From the NCBI GenBank assembly GCA_963978545.1, contig OZ021732.1, positions 49,767,214 to 49,831,213 on the forward strand: a DNA stretch of 64,000 nt. Direction: 5' to 3'. Source of the stretch: Linyphia triangularis. Taxonomy: Eukaryota; Arthropoda; Arachnida; Araneae; Linyphiidae. The translations under genes were made by a program, and so were the position numbers. Positions 36,206 through 49,100 of this stretch are shown piece after piece. Positions within the stretch are counted from its first letter, which is position 1. Each line of letters begins with the position of its first letter. Under the pieces are notes generated by a model, which ran no database searches, was not told the origin of the DNA, and was given only the letters and a program-made list of their open reading frames with translations.

Positions 36206-38537
36206 CAGGGTGTCCAGAGCCTTGAAAATTGGGAAATGTGCTTGAATTTTTTGCACCTCGGGAAAGTCGGGAATTATGCTTGAAATTTTGGAATTTTCCG
36301 GTCTGCTTCGGGAAATCATCTCTTTTTTATCGGAAAAACCTTTGATATTTAAAAAAAAATTCAATGTTTTCCAAGAGATGCGATTCTTCCGCTGATCGAC
36401 GGATTTCTGCTCTCTCTCTTTTTCTCTAATGTCATAGCTTCTATCGGCATTATTTACGTTCATACGTGATGACCATTTTGCTGAACGTTACATTCATGTA
36501 ATGGCCGCTATTCTCGTGATTATGTTAGGCGCTATGGCCGAGAATTAGGTTGTTGCGTGACAGTTTTCGTCGGATGCTATTACTGTGCCGATATAACAGT
36601 CACTGACGCTATTGCAGACATTTGCATCTGGCAAACATGGTAAAGTTCAGACATAAAAGCGGATTTCCGTTTTTTACTGAAATTTCTACCATATCTATGA
36701 TAAATACAAATTTGCATTACAATTTTATTGGGTTTGCTTGGAAGTTTGACAGCCAAGGAACCTGCTTACTTTAGAGTTCTTCCTACTAGATTTTATTACA
36801 GTTGGTGCTGCGAACACAATTAATGAAGGATTGACCCAACTTAACCAATACCTATAATTGATATTGACTTAACTCGATGTTCCGGCAAATTGCCCATCAT
36901 TTGGGGTCGGGTAGAGCTCCGATATCTGAAACAAAGCATGCATCTATTTACGCAAAAGCGAATCAACCTTTCCCCCCTAATAATTCAATCTTGCCATATT
37001 GCTTCAGACTGTTTGAAAGTAGTTCCTGCATGTAGATGCAAAATGTTAAATTAGTTGAAATTCTATTGAATGCTCAGAAATAATAATAATAGCATCCAAA
37101 AAAGGAGTCAATGGAACTAATATACTTCTTTTTGGTAAGTTTGCACCTTTTTTAACACAATCGATCTCTTTCTTGAAATTTAAGTTTGGAAGACAGCTAA
37201 GGACAGAGATTTTCGCGCTCTTTTAATTTCAAACGGAAGTAGATGTTGAAATTCTTTAATCTTTTCTGGGTCTTGAAAAACTTTCTATCTTTAGGTTAAC
37301 CTTTGCGAGTTTGCACTTATTTATAAACCGCTTGCAATATGTCACGACTCGTATTATATTGGTGAATGAAAAAAACTTTTCAAATAGTATGTTTTAAAAC
37401 GTGGCGTTTTCCAAACTCATGTGAAAATTAAAGAGGGGATTCTTTCTTTTCTAATTTAGAACCTCGAGGGATTGTCTACCAAATTACTTTTGGTTGGAAA
37501 ATTCTTCTGCATTGTTCAGAAACTTAAGGCCTTTTGGCCATAAATCGCGTTGGGAAAATTTATTTCGTTGCAATCCTGGGAACGCCATATCAACAATATT
37601 TTGCTTTAATGTATTGACCAAGATTTGTGTATGTTTTCCGCTATCGCCGATATTTACATTGGAGTATTGATAATTTTCAACTTGGTTTAAGCCATTTCAA
37701 TAGTAGCTATTGCCGAGATTTGGGATGCCGTTTTGATGTCATTTGCCTAGACTTCCCCTGATGTAATAGCCACTATTTCCAGTGATTAGTGTCGGTATGA
37801 AGATCGGTTTCGCCGTTTGGTTTGAATCGATGCAGAATTTCTAGAATTTTGATTTAATTTTGTGCAAGAAAGTAGTCCCAATTTTACTGTTTATCCTTTT
37901 TTTAAATTGTAATTTTAACTGTTATTTGTATGTTAAATTGTTTATTTTAGCTTGAAAAACAATTTAAAATTTTAGCTATAATGGATAATAGTTTAAAAGT
38001 TAAAGCAATTTTTTATGTAATGGTTTAAAATTAACTTGTACAACTGTGTGAAAATTTTGAAGTTTTTTTGCTTTGGCCATGTCATTTTCATGCAAAACCT
38101 CCCTCCCTTAATTCTTAACAGCAGAAATGCTTGTGATAAGCAGTCGTGCTTAAAGTAAACTATTAAAATGCACGCCTAGGTTTATTTCTTTTTCTTTTTA
38201 TCTGCTAAGGTTTAGACCTTCATATTTATGTATCACTTGTTAAACAATTTTATGTCTTTTTTTAACGCCGTAAAAAAAAAAAAAAAAAAAAAAAAAAATA
38301 ATAATCTTCTATTTTCAAAGTACATAGTCTAATTCTTACATGATGATTAGATATTTTTTAATTTCATAATTTTTTGTAATTTGTAAAATTAGTTCTACAT
38401 ACTACTTGGTGGGGGTATACTTTGGAAAATGTGATAATTAATTGGTTGCGAGAGTGGTCCTTGAAAATTTTTGGAATGAGCCTTGAAATTCTTGAAATAT
38501 GCTTGAATTTTTATCAGAAATTTTGCTGGACACCCTG
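36206..38537. mobile_element. CAGGGTGTCCAG element, copy 2
   Basis: It has the same 12-bp ends as 20277-22174, with a 5-bp duplication TGTTA (36201-36205 and 38538-38542). Both flanks align with copy 1: left about 36206-36770 and right about 37630-38537. The middle (about 36790-37620) has no counterpart in copy 1, so copy 2 carries an insert or copy 1 a deletion. A poly-A run of about 27 lies at 38273-38299. Confidence 0.82.
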
Positions 38538-38542
38538 TGTTA

Positions 38543-41315
38543 TTGTATAATGTTTTATTATAGTTCAGCTATTAAGATTTTGTTTGGCTAGTTATTTTTT
38601 TTTTTTTTTTTTTTTTGGTATTTTCTGAAACAAGGTTATGAAGGCATAAATTTTAAATTCTTAAAAATTATTACTGAATAATTTTTGGAAATAAAAATGA
38701 GCATAGATTACACTTATTTATGAAACAGAAAAAAAATTCAGTTATAGGTAACCACAAAATAAAGGCATATTGTCACAACTGTGAAGCAGTGTAGTATGTA
38801 TGGCCCTTGAATCTCACTTTCAAAAAAGTATACACATGTAAAAGTGCTTCCTGGAATAAAGTCCATACATAAAATGTTTTAGCCTATGCTCCCCTCCTCC
38901 TTTTAAACTCTTTTACATTTTCTTTGCATAAATGCATCAATTACAAGAACAATGAAAGGATATAGAATTCCAACTTTTGCCTGAACTCTTTTGCACTTGA
39001 ATACTAGTTAAAACACCCTTCTTGACAAGTTCCTTCACATTCTGTAAAAGTTAGACACAGGTTTGTTTATAGAGTGCTTAGTATTTGTATCTAAGGAGGA
39101 AGATCTAATAATGAATGATACCAAGTAAAATTTAAAATTAATAATGAAATTGTACAAGCTTAATTAAGATGAATATTGAGATTGCTTAAGAAGTTAGCTT
39201 TAATGATTTTTATAACTACAATGGTATTGTTGAAAAGATATTTAGTACAGCTTGTATGCTCCCAATGCTTTTAGCCTTGTTGAATTAGTATTGTAAAAAA
39301 TCATACTTCATTGTCGCATTGTTCATGCTTGGGTAATTTTGCTTTGTTTGTGGATTGCTTAACAATGTAAAAGTAAAGAATTAAAATATATCTTCAATGC
39401 GTTTTTGAAAGTAATAGCTGGCAGACAGATATATAATAAATTTATTCTTAAGAATATAATATAAAGACAAGAACATTGACCTGGAGTTTAAAATATCACA
39501 AGTTCAAATAAGCTTTAAAAAAAGGATTCAAATATAAGAGATGCAATAACATCCAAAGGGTATAGTCTTATTATAATATGGTAATTTAACACACTTTAAA
39601 TACTACTTTACAATACCCAAGAAATATAAATTTGATATATATTCAGCACAACTGTTAGTGTATTACAAAATCTGCATTGTTTAATACAAGTACATAATCT
39701 AAACTTGCTGATCTATTTCAAATAATTCTATTTGCTTTGTTTTTGTTCACAGAAACCTCTACTTTTGAGCAATATGAAAAAATAATTTGATGTATCATAA
39801 AATATGAGAAAAAAAGTAACAAAAAAAGCATGAAACTTTTTCAAAATTGCAAATGGAAAATTTGGCCTGGTCACTTCAATTAAGTGGTCATTGGCAACTT
39901 TAAAAGCTCAGAATAAATAACAGTTAAAGAGTACAAGAAGAGATTAATAGGGAGATTAGTTAAAACATTCATGCAAAGTACTACATTTTTTCCATAACAA
40001 TATTTATAGACTGTTTATATTTGAAGTGATTATTGCTATATAGTATTACCACCAAAGCTCTTTCTCTGTGTAAATATAGAGAATAAGAACTTTTATTATA
40101 TTAAGATTTTCATACCAGAATCCAAGATTCACACCAATAAAATAACACATTTTACTATTTGAATGTATCGCAAAATATAAGCTAAACACTCTAACATGGA
40201 TCTTTATGAAGAGAAATCATAAAGTAGATAGACACTTTATAAAGTCTCTACTTTATCACAGCTTTCATGACTAGATATACATGATTATATACATTAATCA
40301 GAGGAGACAGGATAAAAAAATTAATGAATATATAAAACAGTCCCTTGAGATTGCTCAAGAAACATCATTCATTCATAGATTCCATTAATGGCTTACTTTA
40401 TAACATTAAGCCTAAGTCACAAAAATTATTTAAAATACTGAAAAGCATTAATATTTTATACATTAAGCTATTGAAACCTTCTATATACAAAAGTGTGTTC
40501 AGTTTGTTTTTTAAAGCATTCATTGATGATTTAAAAGCATGATGCATACATTTAATTTATGAATTGTTTAATCAATATGGATTAATATTGATATTATTCT
40601 GTTCAAAAACTAATACAAAATCAAGATCTACCAAAGCTGATGATCAGCTGGTAAGTTTTTGAAAGTGCCTAATTGTTAATGAACATATTTTAATATTGCT
40701 AATGTAAATTATGGGCGTACTCTAATTTTGATGATACTAACTTGAATTGAATTAAATGAGACTAACTTGAATAGAATCTAATTTTTTTCAATTGCGATAC
40801 TTTATTAATTCTTTGATTTCATTTCTTGAGAGCATAATTTAGATTTGCATAAATAATAATGCAAAGATAGATGACAAACTATTCCAAGTATTAATTCATT
40901 TATAATCTAAAGTGAAAAAAAAAAAAAAAAGATATCTTAATTGTTTATTATATACCAATTTAAATTTTGGTTTATATTTTAAAATTGGAGCAAAACATTA
41001 ATAAAATACAAAAAATATATCCTTATATTAAACTTTTTAATTATATTGATTTTTTTTTTAATAAATAGTTTTAAAAACTGGGCATAGTCATAAAATACAC
41101 TTACAAATATAGGTTTATTACATACTTCATTAAAATGCAATTTATTAAAAAAATTTAAATAGTTAAATTTTTTTACAAAATCCTGGATCCAATTGTCTGC
41201 CAATGGTTTGCCATCTTGTTTTAGAAAGTTAGTAATACCTTTTTTATGCATTAGAAGATTAATTTTTGCATTGAAAATTCATCCAGTTGAAAAGAAGAAT
41301 TATTTAAATCTATGT
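38543..41315. other. Intergenic AT-rich DNA, no gene seen
   Basis: 2.8 kb between the convergent genes without an exon-like segment or clear element. A poly-T run (about 38590-38616) and an inverted repeat ATAAAGTAGA/TCTACTTTAT (about 40219-40256) are the only structures noted. Confidence 0.6.
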
Positions 41316-41321
41316 AAATCA

Positions 41322-42597
41322 CATACCTGCCAACATTGGCATTTTCAAATTAGTACAATTTTTACGGAACAAATATTTGCATTCCTATGAAAGTCAAATA
41401 GCGACAATATTTATGAATATAATATAGAAATAATAGTAATTCTATAACAAATGCAAAAAAAAAATAAAAAAAAATTGCAGAATATTAAATTGCTCTCAAA
41501 TATAACAAATATTCAAAGTGTTTAATCACACGCACAAATATCAATTATGCAGGCTTTCGAATTCTTATTATTACATTTGATGTTGTCACTGTGCTTTTTA
41601 GAATTGATATGAACTTCGACATCAGTAAATCCTCCATGAGAAATCTTAATATCAGATGCATAGATAGAGCAGAATGCAAAATTTGTTTCTTTGTTTGAAT
41701 TTCTGATGATTAGAAGTAAACCGCTTGGTTTGAAGTAAACTCCAAAAAAACTTGATATTTTCTGGAATCTTACACCAGGATTGTTTAACTTGGATATTTT
41801 AAAATAAATAATTAAGACTAACAAAGAAGCTGAAAACCGAAAGTGCTTTAATCTCTAAAGTCCGAGAAAACGAAACAGTCGTTCGGCGAGTGCCGCCAAA
41901 ACAATTGAAAACGGCGTCGTCGCGATTTAGTGCGCAGCGTTGGAGTACGGTCCAAAAGAAGAAAGAATAAAAAAAAAAAACTAAAGCACTTTCAGTTTTC
42001 TACTTTATTAATATCTAAAGTTCGAGACAACAAAACAGTTGCTTGGTTCGCCAAATCCAGTCGGCAACACAGATGAAAACAATGAATTTCCGGCGCCGCG
42101 CTTAAGTGCTTTTATTATATACGCGCAACATTATTGTACGGTCCAAACAGAAGGAAGAACCAAAATCTAAAGCATTTTTGGTTTTCAGATTCTTTGTTAA
42201 TCTCTTAAGTCTGAGGAAAAGCAATAGTTGTTTGGTTCGCCAGGTCCCGTTGGCAACACAAATGAAAACAGTGCATCCCCGGGGCCGTGGTTTAGTGCTA
42301 TTATTTACGCGCAAGTCCAGTACTATTATTTACGTTTTGGAGTCCAGTCCAAAAGAAAGTAGAATTAAAAAACTAAAGCACTTTCGGTTTTCTGCTTCTT
42401 TATTAACTTGTAAAGCCCGAAAAATCGAAGCAATGGTTTGGTTTGACAAATCTAGTCGGCAACAGAAAAGAAAACAATGCATCCTCGCCAACGCGCTTTA
42501 GTGCTGAACATATGCGCAATCTTGGAGTGTGAATAAATATTTTGATTGACGCGGCAGCTTTGGAAAATCGTTTCGGTTTCGTTGGTGTCTTGAAAAA

Positions 42598-42628
<31 letters not shown>

Positions 42629-42752
42629 CGGTTTTAGGGAAAAACGAAAATTACAGTGAAATCCGTACGATTTTTTTAGCTGTTCGTACACCCGTACAAA
42701 ATAGTAAAAATCCGTACATTGTACGGATGATTCGTACAAGTTGGCAGGTATG
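41322..42752. mobile_element. CATACCTGCCAAC element with internal tandem array
   Basis: Inverted ends CATACCTGCCAAC...GTTGGCAGGTATG are flanked by a perfect 6-bp duplication AAATCA (41316-41321 and 42753-42758). The right arm holds nested palindromes of ccgtac/gtacgg. The centre is a four-unit GC-richer array. No transposase frame is seen, and the superfamily is not assigned. Confidence 0.8.
41831..42535. repeat. Four-unit tandem array, about 150-205 bp per unit
   Basis: Units begin near 41831, 41981, 42166 and 42371. Each has aaagca(c/t)tt..ggttttc, an ag(t/c)c.gag.aaa.c.aa.c phrase, a tggttcgcca.gtc..g.tggcaac core, gtgcttta or similar, and an acggtccaaa.agaa end. The first unit starts with the reverse complement of the aaagcactttcggttttc head, so the array opens with an inversion. 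It is GC-rich and rich in CpG relative to its surroundings. Confidence 0.8.
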
Positions 42753-42758
42753 AAATCA

Positions 42759-45463
42759 TGCTTTGACATCATTTATCTAAACATTGGCAATACTGACATT
42801 TATAAAAATTCCAAAGGTGGATTACTTAATTTAATTTTTACAATATAATTATACACTAACTTTTGCAGTACACATTTTACATAAAAAGATATTTTTAATA
42901 TGATTGATTAAAACCGAAATCGCAAGATATTAAAAAACAGATCAATACCTAAAAATTATAACCTCTGCTATCAGACTTAAAATACAAAATGAATTTATGA
43001 TTAGGAATTTTAAATTAGTGTTCATCTATTTTAATCCATGATACAATTTTTAAATATATTTAGTTAAAAAATATTTTATAATTAAATTTTCATATACATA
43101 TAAAAAAATGGAATCAATTCCAGCATGTTTAACTAATTTTCATTGGAATTCAACAAACAGATGTACCTTTGTAATAAAAGTACTTTTTTCTTGCAACATG
43201 AATAACAGTTCTCGCAGCAAGAAATAAAACAGAAAAACTTGTAGAAAAAATAATCTCTCCATTTAAAAATTGAGCAAAATACATAAATAAATGTTAAAAA
43301 GGAAAACAAACTATCCTTTCCTAGCAAACAATCAAATGACACTTATTTGTATTGATGGTATTTATACGAGTCAATATTCAATTAGCAATGCATTGTAGAA
43401 TAAGCAAAATATGAAATGTATACCTTTTTTTGAGGTTTTAAGTGTTTGACTCTTAGACTATTTAGTTAGTCAAGAATAAGTAAGAGTGAAGTAAAACATT
43501 AAGTTGCTACAACCATATAATGCTTATGAATATGCAAGCTCAAACAGTTAGAAATGCAGGTAATGACTAACTTGCGGTTGACATATTAATAGCTTAAGCA
43601 ATACAGAGTAAGATTACATACATTCTAGTAGGTTATGTATGAATGAAAAATTTGGGATATACTATATCATAATCATGCAATGATTTTGAAATATGGTATT
43701 TGATTATTGATTTATTTAGGTTTTTTTTTATTATTATTATTATTTTAATTCTATCTTAATCAACAAAAATAAAATATTTAATAAAAGCAATCGATAAACT
43801 TTGATAGTGTTGTGGGATGTTATATATTAGGTATATATAACATCCCACAAATTAAAATGAAATTTTGGGTTTTAATTCCAAAATAACCAATAATGTAGAA
43901 TAATCATAAAAGTGACAAATAAAATTGTAATGTTGTGAAAAATCCAAATTGATTTGGGAACAAGAGAGAGAGAGAGAAAGTAAATTATTAGTATTCAAAA
44001 GTTTTTTTTTTTTTTTTTTTGAACAAAATAGTGTAAATGATTGCAATAACCATTTGATTAATATTTTGAAAATCAGGTAAATAGTAAAGAAGACATGTAA
44101 TTTTGTAATGGAATTACCATATCGGAAACTAGCATTATTTACATTGTAGAAATTATTATGCTGTGTAAATAAAAAATAAAAAAAGATTAACAAAATTATT
44201 TTCCTGTTTGATTGTTAAATCTTTTAAATTTATAATTATATAATAAAACTAATAAGTTTTAAGGTGAATGGTTTATTTGTAGCCTAAAAGGTATTTATCA
44301 ATTTTCTAGAGGATATTAATATTCATAGTAAGATAACAAAACAATAAAGAAGACAAAAATCATGTAAAACTAAAATATTAATGAACTTGTAATTGAAAAG
44401 TTACTAAATGATTAAAATCATAAAATTGCAAATTTAAATTATTTTGATAAAAAATAGACTTTTGCTGCAGATTTATAGATGTCTGTACAAATATCTTGTT
44501 TTTTGGTTGATATACATTCTTGCGTTTAACAAATATGTAGACAAGTCATTGTTAAATATTATACCAAAGCTTGGATATTGAGAAAGCATTGGTGACTGAT
44601 AGTGAATGATAAATGCAAATTTGGCTTTTAAAGGTCACATAATTGAATGTATTTCAATAAAGGGAAATGTGCAGTGACAGTAATATTACAATTGGGAAAT
44701 TTAAAAAAGTGTTCATTATTTGTTCTGATTATTGATAAATTTTTCAAATGATTGGTTAAAAAATTTTGGGGAATACATAAAATATTATATACATTTAAAA
44801 TTTTTTTGACATATATTAGTCATTGTAGATATACTAATTAATGTATGCCATACAAATGTATGAATTGTCAAACAGAATTAGAAGTTAAATGCTGCAATCA
44901 GCATACCTATATCTTGTCATACTTTTTTCTAATATAAAACATTTATAGCACATTTTTTTTTTATTTATATAAGTATTCATAAACTAACACTGTTAATTAA
45001 AAAATTTCATACTAGAGTACTGACAAAAAATAAAAAGTGCAAGAGATTACTGAATAAAGGAATATAACTTGTGCTTCAATCTAAATTTTTTAGGTGATTT
45101 TCAAAGAACAGTTTTAGATTTTTTAAACAATATGTAGCAAAAATAATTTATTAAAATAACCACCCTCATTAAAAAAGCAATTTGCAGTATTAAAAATTTT
45201 AGATTGTATTTTAGAGGAGTTGAAGCCATAAAGAGTCTAGCAGCCAAGCAGTTGATTTTTAGCAGATAGCGAAAATTCATAGGAGAAGGCCCTTTGAAAA
45301 CATAAAACGTACCAAATCCGTAAAGGAATCTGCATTTTATCATAACTCCACAACTTTTACAATTTCATTAAGTTAATGGATTTGGTATTTTGGCATTGAG
45401 ACTCTTTTAGAATGCACAACTCCTCTTATGATAATAATCTGCATTACCAAATAAAACTTCACA
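42759..45463. other. Intergenic and ANO8 3' flank, AT-rich
   Basis: There is no gene-like segment. On the minus strand, the ANO8 3' untranslated region should start at 45463 and run left. An AATAAA on that strand at 45147-45152 is a candidate polyadenylation signal. A perfect palindrome lies at 43811-43849. Confidence 0.5.
43811..43849. repeat. Perfect 17-bp inverted repeat with 5-nt loop
   Basis: TGTGGGATGTTATATAT pairs fully with ATATATAACATCCCACA across the loop taggt. It is isolated, without a matching element on either side. Confidence 0.85.
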
Positions 45464-46171
45464 CTAAAGGGTATTTGGTTCATCGTTCGGCATAGACCTT
45501 TCTATGCTGCCAGCTTCAGCAGGAGTAGCCTTTTCCTCACTACTTGTTGATGAATTTTGGAAGGACAATGCTCTTTTCAAGGCATGCTTCCTCTTTTTCA
45601 ACGTCGAAAAGAAACGCGAACTGCTACTTGGGTTGGAACTACCAGAAAAAAACTTCTTAGACCCAGATGAAATATTCTCTGGTGGTGAATCCGACTCCTG
45701 CGACGAGTTCTTCTTTAAAATCATTATCTGAGGCAAACTCAATTTCCTCTGTACTCTCTTGTGATTAGATAAATATGGGGTCTCAAAGTTAATGCTCATG
45801 GCATCCATGTCTTTTTGGATGACAGGAATGTTTTCACATGGAATTTCAAGTATGTCCGAGCAAGTTCCAATGGGGCTGGAACTCGCTAGCTGAGATTCAG
45901 TACTGACGTAAGGTGTGTTGGTATAATCTTCATGATTAGGGGAAATTTTGTGTTCAGTCTTAGAGGGTGTTCCAGAGGGGGAAGGTCCTAAGACCAGATC
46001 TGAAACAGAGTTTTTTTTCTTGGTTAGAATATGTGGATCGGTCTGACATGATCGGTCTCTGGACTTGACAGCTTTCTTGGTTGGTTTAGGTGTAGAAGTG
46101 GGCGAGTCAAAACTGTTAGCCTTAAATTCCATTTTCCTCTTTTTCTTTGACAGTGAATTTCGATGGAAGTG
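45464..46171 (-). CDS. ANO8: ANO8 exon 15: C-terminal cytosolic tail
   Basis: Residues 698-932 and the stop. It begins [16 protein letters not shown] and continues as a Ser/Thr/Pro-rich, basic, probably disordered tail with runs such as SSNPSSSS and [13 protein letters not shown]. Acceptor ttttccag. It is likely phosphorylated, but no domain is seen. Confidence 0.9.
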   Translation of the reverse strand, partial: HFHRNSLSKKKRKMEFKANSFDSPTSTPKPTKKAVKSRDRSCQTDPHILTKKKNSVSDLVLGPSPSGTPSKTEHKISPNHEDYTNTPYVSTESQLASSSPIGTCSDILEIPCENIPVIQKDMDAMSINFETPYLSNHKRVQRKLSLPQIMILKKNSSQESDSPPENISSGSKKFFSGSSNPSSSSRFFSTLKKRKHALKRALSFQNSSTSSEEKATPAEAGSIERSMPNDEPNTL

Positions 46172-49100
46172 CTGGAAAATTATAAAATGGTATATTAATA
46201 AAGAGGGAATAAAATAAAGAATGTGCTACATTGACATTAAAAATATTTATTATTTTTATTACCCTTGGTTAACAGTAGACTTTTTAATACTTAGAGCTTA
46301 TAACCTGAAAATGTATCAGAGAAACCTTTTACAAACGTGAAATTAAAAAGCTGTTTGAACAGGAAAATAAAATTTCATTTTTGTTGCCAGTTTCTAATTG
46401 ATTTTATTTACCAAAAGGACAATACAGTTAAGTTAAATACATTAAAGACATGTATAATTTAAAACTTTTTTTAGCTACAGTATTTCAATGTAGTTTTGCA
46501 AATAAGGTTATTTTTTTTAAAGAAGTCAAGCATTTTTTTTCTCATTAAAAATTATAAACACCTGAAAGAGTTGAGTATCTTTAAAGACTGGGAGGCTGTA
46601 GTCAGGTTTCTTCCCCCCCCCCCCTTTTTTTTTTTAAAATTAAAGTAACTCCAGAGAGTTTAGTTTAAATTTGACGTGTTTGAATGTTTTGTAACTTTTT
46701 AACATAAAATGCTCTTCAAGTTATTTATAAATGAGCTATAGTGAAAAAGAACCAAGAATTGAAAAATAAAAAATAAGATTTGTTACAGAATTAAAATTCG
46801 AACCTTTACTGCTTCCCTTCGCTGGAATTCTACCTTTGCCATTTTAGTTGCAACCCACTGAGGCACGTCCGGAATTGCATAAGCGATGCCAAACTTAAGA
46901 GATAGTATGATGTGCTAAATAAATGTTAAAAAATATGAATGACTTATCTGTATAAAAACCAAGATCTATAATAATTCAAAAATTTTTTACAAGAAACATA
47001 TTAATTATTTGTTTAAATTTATTGTACAAGTGCAAAATGAGTTTACCTCTAAGATGATAATTAATATAATAGTTCCTTGAGTCGAAAGATTTGGAAACAT
47101 CCTCTGAACTTGACCAGACATTCCAATCAATGCACAGTTCACAATAACAGCAATAACACCCATCACTTCCATGGCATCCTAAAAAACAATAGAAAGTATT
47201 GTATGGATTTATAGAAAAATACATCAAATACAAATATACCTGAACAGTTTTTTTTCAATCAAAGTTGAGCATTTCAAGTTATTTGAATGTAACTATAACA
47301 ACTTCATTTTTAAAGGGAACCAGTAACAAATTGTAGCATGGTATTTCCAGTTATCCTGGAGATTAAAAAGTAAACATAAAATTAGTTTTTTTATTTAAGG
47401 CCTAACTTCGAAATGTTGGTTTGACTTTCTTCTTAATAATAAATTAGTAAATGCAATCAACAAATTTTTATTTTGGGAGACTTACCTGCCAGGTCCCTAT
47501 ATTTTCAGCTCTTTGTCCGAAAGGACGCTGGAAAATCATACAGAGCTTAAAAGCATCACTTCGTATCTCGATCACGTTATTCATCAATGCGCACATAGCT
47601 GCCATTGGAAAAGCAGACGAAAAGAGAATAACATAGCCGAATTGAATAAACATTTCAAGATAATCTTCAAATGTCCCTTCATACTGGAAAAAAAATTGCA
47701 TTTTAGAACACAGTAAAATTTACAAGTTTGTTCAATAGTTTTTAATACTACATTAGCATACAGCATGAAAAGTTATTATTTCTCATGAAATATTATTTTA
47801 AATTTAGAATTATTGTTGATTACTTGGAAACTGAAAATCTAAATTTTGTATTTCAAGTTTTCTAGATTAACCAAAATACTGTACACTTCTGTAATTTCCA
47901 TTTTATATTTTTAATATTAAAAGTATAAGCACAATATTTAAGCAAATTGTTACCACCAATTTTATTTTGGTTTAAAATGTACAAATTTCAGTTGAAACAC
48001 TAACATTATTTCTTCTGAAAGTATAAAAACAAGACTGAAGCAGCATACTCTTTCAGTTTGCAGATTTTACTAAAGGTTAAAGAATCCAATTTTATTTTTC
48101 TATCAAAAAGTTTCAAAAATTATAAATTAAAGTAAATTTAATGATTGAAAAAGTAATTTAACCATCACAAAGTTAACCGTAACAGACTAAACAAAGCAAA
48201 AACAGAGGCAATCTCAAACTTAAAGATCAAACACTGCACTTCACACAGTATCGAATTTAGGAAGGTGAAAATAGTGAGCATTGCAAACATTTTTTACAAT
48301 ACATCTTGCAAATTTTTATACATCATTTTAGTATTACATATCTTGCCAACTTAACCTAGATGTTCGAATGAAAGTGTAGTGGTATCCCACTTGTCATCGT
48401 CGTGATGTTTACTGTAAAAATGCTTCCAAGCAGCTCAATAGGTTTGTATATTCAGATAGAAATAACTTTCTAAAAAAAAAATGAAAGAAAGAACAGCACA
48501 ATCTGAAATATTTTAGAAGCAAAACCTTCACTTTTGACTTCAAGCTCCTCATTTTGAAAACCCCTCAAATTTCAATACCTTAACTGCAACATTTTACACT
48601 TTGCTACAATTTCTATATAACTTCCCTAAAAACAACCTATTTATCTACAAAACCATTGTATACAAATGATAAAGACATCAACATGAATACAACCTTTCTA
48701 AATCCACAAAATGTTTGCTTATAACATTAGAACGGGAATTAACTGTTCTAACAAGGCACCATCTTTGAATGATAGGCGGTATCTCATATAACACCTTAAA
48801 AGACCACTATAAAGGGCAGGGGTGTACTGGGGCATAAAATCAGTCAGGTGATTTTAGATTTATAAAGGCCCAAATATTCGATATAATCATTAATCAAATT
48901 TTAATAATTATTGCTAATAATAACATAATTCCATGAATTATTTTTAATAATTAAATGGTTTTAATAGCTAACATATTTTTTATTTAAATATTTGTATTCA
49001 GTAATTAATTTCAATAATTAAATAGTTTTATTCATCAATTTCAATAATTGAATTGTTTTAATAAATATTTTAATTAAATCAATTTTCTCTATCTCTTCCA

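Noticed and set aside
45101..45343. 80-codon minus-strand frame after the ANO8 stop
   Set aside because: Lies in the probable 3' untranslated region and shows no homology or splice logic.
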